Position numbers and translations under genes: made by a program. From NCBI RefSeq assembly GCF_026212465.1, contig NC_080056.1, forward strand, positions 8,966,517 to 9,030,516: a stretch of 64,000 nt of DNA, given 5' to 3'. This document shows, one piece after another, positions 59,143-64,000 of the stretch (position 1 is its first letter; each line of letters starts with the position of its first letter). This DNA is from Amaranthus tricolor. Its lineage: Eukaryota > Streptophyta > Magnoliopsida > Caryophyllales > Amaranthaceae. Under the pieces are notes generated by a model. It saw nothing but the letters and a program-made list of their open reading frames with translations, made no database searches and was not told where the DNA came from.

Positions 59143-59654
59143 TCCCCCCGCAAGCTTGACATGGTATCAATCATGCCAAGCTTGGGAAGAATGTATTGCA
59201 TATGAGTGGCAGGAACTATCTTCGTAAGGATATCAGCAAGTTGCTGAGATGTCGGTAAATACTGCAACTGTATGAGACCTTCCATAACCTTTTCCCTAGT
59301 AAAATGACAATCGATTTCTATGTGTTTGGTGCGTTGGTGAAAAACCGGATTCTGTGCTATTTGGATGGTAGATTGGTTGTCGCACGCTAATGTAACTGAC
59401 TTGAGATTGTCCACCCCAAGTTCAGCTAAAAGTCGAACAAGCCACGTTATTCCGGAAGCCACAGCTGCCATGGCTCGATTTTCAGCTTCGGAGGAGGATT
59501 TGGAAACGGTGTTTTGTTTCTTTGATTTCCGGCTGATTGGGGAATTACCAAATAAAATAACGTATCCAATAATAGACTTTCTAGTATCCAAACAGGCTCC
59601 CCAGTCTGATTCACTAAAAGCATGGATTTTTAAAGTGTCATTGCCGTTGAGCAA
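59124..59654 (-). pseudogene. copia RNase H fragment
   Basis: An open stretch of about 176 codons, uninterrupted between the TRIM and the LTR. RNase H motifs occur in the family's usual order (SDWGAC, SSSEAE, ACDNQS, RTKHIEIDCHFTREK, LADILTK). It is the C-terminal part of a copia polyprotein and has no start of its own. Continuation upstream is cut by the TRIM; the preceding codons are at 60152 and above. Confidence 0.85.
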
Positions 59655-60151
59655 TGTTAAATTAGGCTGGACTTATTGTGAATGCCAGCATATTAACGGG
59701 GGACACAATTGCACACATTTCATAAGCCAAGAAGATATATACCATCCCAAAACCATATGGCAATGGGAAGAAGGTTTCTAATAGCTTATAAAGCGTGCAC
59801 ACAATTTTCAATTTATCGATGTGGGATAACTCATCCCAACACCCACCCTCACATGCGAACCCCCGTCAAGTTCGCATGTGGGAGTAATCAATTAGGGTAG
59901 GAACGCCATTCTTTTCGAACCTACCATTTTTAAATTATTGATCGAACCATCGGCTCTGATACCATGTTAAATTAGGCTGGACTTATTGTGAATGCCAGCA
60001 TATTAACGGGAGACACAAGTGCACACACTTCATAAGCCAAGGAGATATATACCATCCCAAAACCATATGACAATGGGAGGAAGGTCTCTAATAGCTTATA
60101 AAGTGTGCACACCATTTTCAATTTATCGATGTGGGATAACTCATCCCAACA
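59655..60151 (-). mobile_element. TRIM element (miniature LTR retrotransposon), 497 bp
   Basis: Two direct repeats of 187 bp (59655-59841 and 59965-60151) begin TGTTGGGATGAG and end TTTAACA on the minus strand. Directly after the upstream repeat lies TGGTATCAGAGC (59964-59953), the initiator tRNA-Met primer site; before the downstream repeat lies a purine-rich GTGAGGGTGGG. The 123-bp interior has no coding capacity. LTRs, primer site, polypurine tract and size match TRIM elements. The LTRs differ at 9 of 187 positions by my count. A clean 5-bp target duplication was not found; TTG flanks both sides. Confidence 0.85.
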
Positions 60152-60929
60152 CAAAATGCCTTGGCCGGAAGTCGAAGCAATATAGTTGAGGGTATGATAT
60201 AAAGCTTTGAAGTGAGATTCGGTGGGTTGTTGCATGTGTTGGCTTAGAGCTTGGACCGAGAATGAGAGGTCCGGACGAGTGTGGGTAAAGAAATTCAACT
60301 TACCAACGAGACTCCTATATTGAGTTGGATTAGTATGAAGTGGAGAATCAGTACCATCCCAGATCTTTGATACTGAAGATGCGGTGCAAATGGGACTTCA
60401 AAGATTGTATCGCAGCCATATTGTTCCCGGTCAAAATAATGTCGCCGACGTACACAACTGCAATAGTAATGGTTGTGGACGAACGTTTGATAAACAGTGA
60501 ATAGTCGTTCTTGGACTGGACAAAACCTTGATGATTTTATTGCCACCCTTCCTTTTGGTGCTAATATTGACATAATGGATGTCGTTAAGTACAAGGAAGT
60601 TATGAAGCAGTACAACTTAGGTCCTAATGGAGGAATATTGACATCACTGAATCTGTTTGCAATAAAGTTTGATGAGGTAAAGCTTAAAATGTTTGGTATT
60701 ATAGCCAAGTATGATGGATGAAAACTTCTTGATAGATATTATTGTCCTTAAAATTGTTTTACGATTGGTTATTTTTATTGACCAATTTTGAGAAAAAGCT
60801 TTTTTAGATGCATTCTTGTCAGCAATCTGAACACAATTGTTGAGTTGAATACTATTTGAAGTGTACCCAATGTGAACAACATCTGTAGATTTACAAACTG
60901 AGCAGCTCTAGTTGGGGTTTTAGTTTCTT

Positions 60930-61676
60930 TTGAAAGAGAATAGCTTGGACCCAATAATGGTAGTATAAGATTAGAAGAAGATTGAAAAACATAACAAGAA
61001 CAAGAGACAATTTAACAAAAGTGTTTATGAGGTATCTAAGGATACCTTCCCCTTAAAAGATGATTACTTTCATTAATATACTCAACAATACATTAAAGAC
61101 AAACTACACACACTTGAGAACAAGCTCTCAAGATAGTGATTCCATTCAACAATGGATATCACCCATAAACTAATACAATGAAGAAGACAACTCAATTGGT
61201 TTAGATAAACCCTAGTTTATCTCATGGATTAGCCTCTTTCTCATCTCTTCTAATGATGTTCTAAGCCCCCTTTTATAGCCTACAACAAGTTAGAAGCAAC
61301 CCTAAAAGACTTAGGAAACAAACCCCTAAAGACAAAGCCCACGGAAAAACCCGCATATGCCCCTGCTGTAGCCTGCTCGAACGAGCCACTGCCCATTGGG
61401 CTGCTCGGACGAGCGGCAACTTCAGTATCCTTCTGCTTGTTGTTCGTGTTCTGCCTCGATCGAGCACCTCTTCTCTCGTGTCTTGCGTCGTTCAAGGCAC
61501 AAGCTAAACCCCATATTGAGCACTCCCTTACATTGATCAATGCCTCCCTTACCTTGCCCAATGCCACCCTTATGCACCATACCTATGTTCTTCATTGCAT
61601 CATCACCGTGGAACATCAAAGACTCTTGTGTTACTCACAACATCATATGCATTGGCTTGAGTGATCAAGCTAACAC
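60930..61676 (-). repeat. LTR-like insertion in the GPN1 remnant
   Basis: On the minus strand this has TGTTAGCTTGATCACTC at about 61676, GC-rich words CTCGTCCGAGCAGC and GCTCGTTCGAGCAG (61430-61370), a TATAAAAGGGGGC box at about 61279, and a long leader toward 60940. This layout is LTR-like. The lower end and a target duplication could not be fixed. Frames of 60-95 codons within it are chance readings. Confidence 0.35.
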
Positions 61677-61689
61677 CTTCACTGAAGGT

Positions 61690-63750
61690 TGATTTGGCAC
61701 TTGCTCTAACATCTTTAATGCTAAAGGTCAAAACTAAATGTAATTTTCAACTAAGCTCCAATGCTGTAATTTATATAGATCTTGATGAAGTATTTCGGTT
61801 AGATTAATTTCTAGAATCAAGTAAGTCTACTGTGCATGAGATAACTTTTATAACTCATACGGCAATCTATGATTGCTGGTGCTCAGCTGCGGCTTGTCAA
61901 GCATGACTTCGGGATACTGTAAGACTCTTTTCATCTATCAAGCCATTGTCCTTGAAGGCTATTTGTGATTACGAAACTTTGCGTTTCATTCAACCTATCT
62001 GTAATATTCTGCGTATGCCTACTTCGGAGATTCAAACTGTAATGCTAGTTCGAATAGACAATTTATGAAAAAAGCTGGTGAAATAGGTAAAGAAGTTTCA
62101 TATAATATAAATTCCCTTTGGAGTCAACAAATCATTATTCTCTGACTTTGGATTGTCATGAATCAAATTTATATAACTCATTAAACATGACAACTTTATT
62201 TATTGTTAAGTATTGAACAACCACTATGTACAGTTGAATGATCTATCGTAAACCTCTTTATGAATGCAAGGGTAAGGTCACCCACACTGCCAAAGAAATT
62301 GCATTTTTTGAAGCATTGTTATAGTTTTGGTGATGTTCATGTTAAATTTGATTGAACTTTCCTTAGGAGTTGTCTATAAGAGCCTCCAAAGTCAACATTT
62401 TCTATATCATTCATTTAAGATTTAAATGTTATATTTTTTCCATGAAGCCTTTTCTTTTCCTCCCCTTGCATTGCTAATTTTAAATATGTTTTAACTTAAA
62501 AAATTTGTTGTCACTTGTTCAGCCGGTGTCAGACCTTCGAAATTTTCTTAACGAACAATAATGCGACAACACCAAATCATTGTTTTCGCTTTAGTAGTTG
62601 TTTACCCATTATATAGTGTTCCATAAATAATGTCGAATTTTTTTGCATTAGGAATATCAACTTGATACACCGTGCGCCTTTGCATCTTGTGTATGCCAGA
62701 TTTGAAATTTATGCCGCCAATTTTAAGGTTTGCAATTTCTTTAAAACTTCTTGATCTGAAATTTCATTAAAACCCTAGGTGAAATTTAGAGGTCCAACTT
62801 AACTGTATTGATGATAAACTTGAGGCTTTTTGTCACCAAAGTGATAAAAGCCCATTATAATCATCTTTTAATTGAGAGTTTATCAACTTGTTAGTCTTTC
62901 TCCATTGTCGATTTGCATTTGTTTTCCCTATAACCCTTTTCTTTCTCTCTCTCACGTGAATTGCAAAATTGTGATTATTGTACTTTGTTAAAAGGGTAAA
63001 AGAAACCCACATGATACCCAGGTAATGCCTTCTCGCTTCTTTCTTGCTTTCTCACCACTCAAGTCAAGACTATATTAAATCGACTTATCATACGACTTTA
63101 TGTGCTAAAGTAGTGTTTACCTTATGTTATTATAATGAGTTTCGTGCTAAGTATTAAATATGTTTTAAATTGATTTTAGAGCATTTTAGCGAAATAGTGC
63201 GCTTCACATATACAAAGGCCGTGTCTTTGCCTTCGCTATGCGCCTCAGGTAAAGGATCTTTTGCACCTTGATGCGCCTCGCGCCTCTTAAACCTAAGTTA
63301 ATGATTACTGACAAGTGATGGTTATGTTATTGAGAATATTCGTTTTGGGGGATATTGTTTTTAGGAATTCCCTATTTTCCATTGCTTGGTTTGGGAGTAA
63401 ATATAGGGCAGTGGGAGGAAAGAAATTAGCACCCTTTATAAGTATTTCGTCCCAAGATTGTGGGAAATTAGTTGTCCTTCCTATCTTCATCTCAACATCA
63501 CTTGGAGTTCCTTTCAGATACCTTAAAGTTTTCCGTCAATCATGGAAAAACTAATCTTCAATTGCGTTTTCATCATTCCATGGAAAATTATCTTTGTTAA
63601 TACAAATGGAGCATATCTCTCTGTTCACCTTTTTTGTTCTGTGTATTGTTAGTGTTACACTAGTTTCTCTTCATTTGACAAGTTGACTGTTTCTCTTCAT
63701 TTGATGTTTTGGATTTGAGATTTATCACAACAATCTGCACTAATGATGTG
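61690..63750. other. Sequence between the GPN1 pieces
   Basis: Intron-like or degraded DNA. An open stretch at 63315-63554 reads GGKKLAPFISISSQDCG and has no recognised family. I could not find the missing GTPase exons here. Confidence 0.4.
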
Positions 63751-64000
63751 AATTTTGTGTAGGGCTGATCTTGATAAGAGACTGGCAGAAAAGCAACGAT
63801 TAGAGGAAAATCACGTGCCTCAGAACATGGAGAAACTTAGAAGAGATATGCAAAAGTCAAATCCAAACACAGTGGTTTTGAGCACAGGTTTGAAGGACAA
63901 AGAGAACGCGGGAAGCAAGAATGTAGTGCAGGAGGATGAAGTAAAAGATGAAGAGGAAAAATAAGATGAAGATGAAGATGACTTTGAGACGTTTAGCACG

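Larger units (their letters stand above)
58894..60535 (-). mobile_element. Truncated Ty1/copia retrotransposon
   Basis: Only the 3' part remains. Read downward: [15 protein letters not shown] at 60535-60480, VVYVGDIILTGNNM around 60440 (the reverse-transcriptase YVDD box has Gly in place of the first Asp), FSIKDLG, then an apparent internal deletion, NPTQYRSLVGKLNFFTHTRPDLSFSVQALSQHM, the TRIM insertion, and the RNase H with SESDWGACLDTRKS, SKSSSEAENRAM, CDNQSTIQIAQNPVF and LADILTKIV, ending just before the 3' LTR. Gag, protease, integrase and the 5' LTR are absent. The missing catalytic Asp, the deletion and the nested insertion show it is dead. Confidence 0.85.
60536..64000 (+). pseudogene. 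GPN1: GPN-loop GTPase 1 (QQT2-like) gene remnant
   Basis: Two exon-like pieces on the plus strand match GPN1-type GTPases (Arabidopsis QQT2), which act in RNA polymerase II assembly and nuclear import. The first (about 60536-60677) reads [20 protein letters not shown] and [19 protein letters not shown], including the family-defining Gly-Pro-Asn loop, and ends DEV at a GTAAAG donor. The second (from about 63762, after a TTTTGTGTAG acceptor) reads ADLDKRLAEKQRLEENHVP, MEKLRRDMQKSNPNTVVLST and GLKDKEN, then an acidic tail. The P-loop half should lie left of 60536, but copia sequence starts there. The middle exons (switch regions, NKTD-type motif) were not found between 60.7 and 63.7 kb. A TAA at 63962-63964 splits the acidic tail; the frame continues DEDEDDFETFST to the window edge. 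Family assignment is firm; pseudogene status rests on the missing parts and the stop. Confidence 0.7.

Noticed and set aside
60295..60708. A 137-codon minus-strand frame over the GPN1/copia junction
   Set aside because: It is antisense to the GPN1 exon and out of frame with the copia reverse transcriptase, so it is a chance reading.
61273..61664. Overlapping 64-95 codon frames on both strands
   Set aside because: They lie in the GC-richer part of an LTR-like segment; several overlapping frames with no motif indicate chance.

Overview
This window reads as nuclear DNA of a flowering plant, most likely a eudicot. It is AT-rich and gene-poor. Its genes are split by introns of 0.1 to 3 kb with GT-AG (once GC-AG) borders. 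The protein families are plant ones: an ABCG half-transporter, a PHD-finger homeodomain protein of the PRHA type, GDSL lipases and DUF1218 membrane proteins. The fill is typical plant mobile DNA (Stowaway, Tourist and foldback MITEs, LINE, copia, TRIM, a solo LTR). The species cannot be fixed from sequence reading alone.

Layout. 1-0.25 kb (-): a damaged first exon of a GDSL lipase. 0.5-12.3 kb: no intact gene. It holds several inverted-repeat transposons, notably a 1.44 kb foldback element with a 9-bp target duplication, a tRNA-like SINE remnant, and a 1.59 kb solo LTR with a 5-bp duplication. 12.96-15.19 kb (-): an intact single-exon ABCG transporter of 742 aa. 18.6-20.6 kb (-): a 5'-truncated dead LINE with a 17-bp target duplication and a rearranged 5' junction. 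20.8-25 kb: tandem repeats and an unidentified, probably decayed, split ORF. 26.76-32.31 kb (+): a ten-exon PRHA-type gene encoding 717 aa. 32.54-33.04 kb: a 41-bp minisatellite in which two variants alternate. 34.83-40.84 kb (+): a five-exon GDSL lipase of 372 aa whose first intron uses a GC donor. 42.67-46.76 kb and 50.83-57.00 kb (-): two DUF1218 genes in the same orientation (208 and 215 aa), probably an old tandem duplication; the second has one more intron. 58.9-60.5 kb (-): the 3' half of a dead copia element carrying a nested 497-bp TRIM. 60.5-64.0 kb (+): pieces of a GPN-loop GTPase gene, broken at the copia junction and by a stop in its acidic tail.

The intact genes do not form a pathway that the sequence itself shows. 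ABCG, GDSL lipase and DUF1218 families are all linked in the literature to cell-wall or extracellular lipid barriers, but their nearness here is not evidence of joint function. I found no clearly new biological system. The most unusual objects are the nested-hairpin foldback element, the LINE 5' junction with a copy of flanking DNA, the TRIM inside copia, and the alternating minisatellite. All splice sites were read by eye; exon sums were checked for frame.
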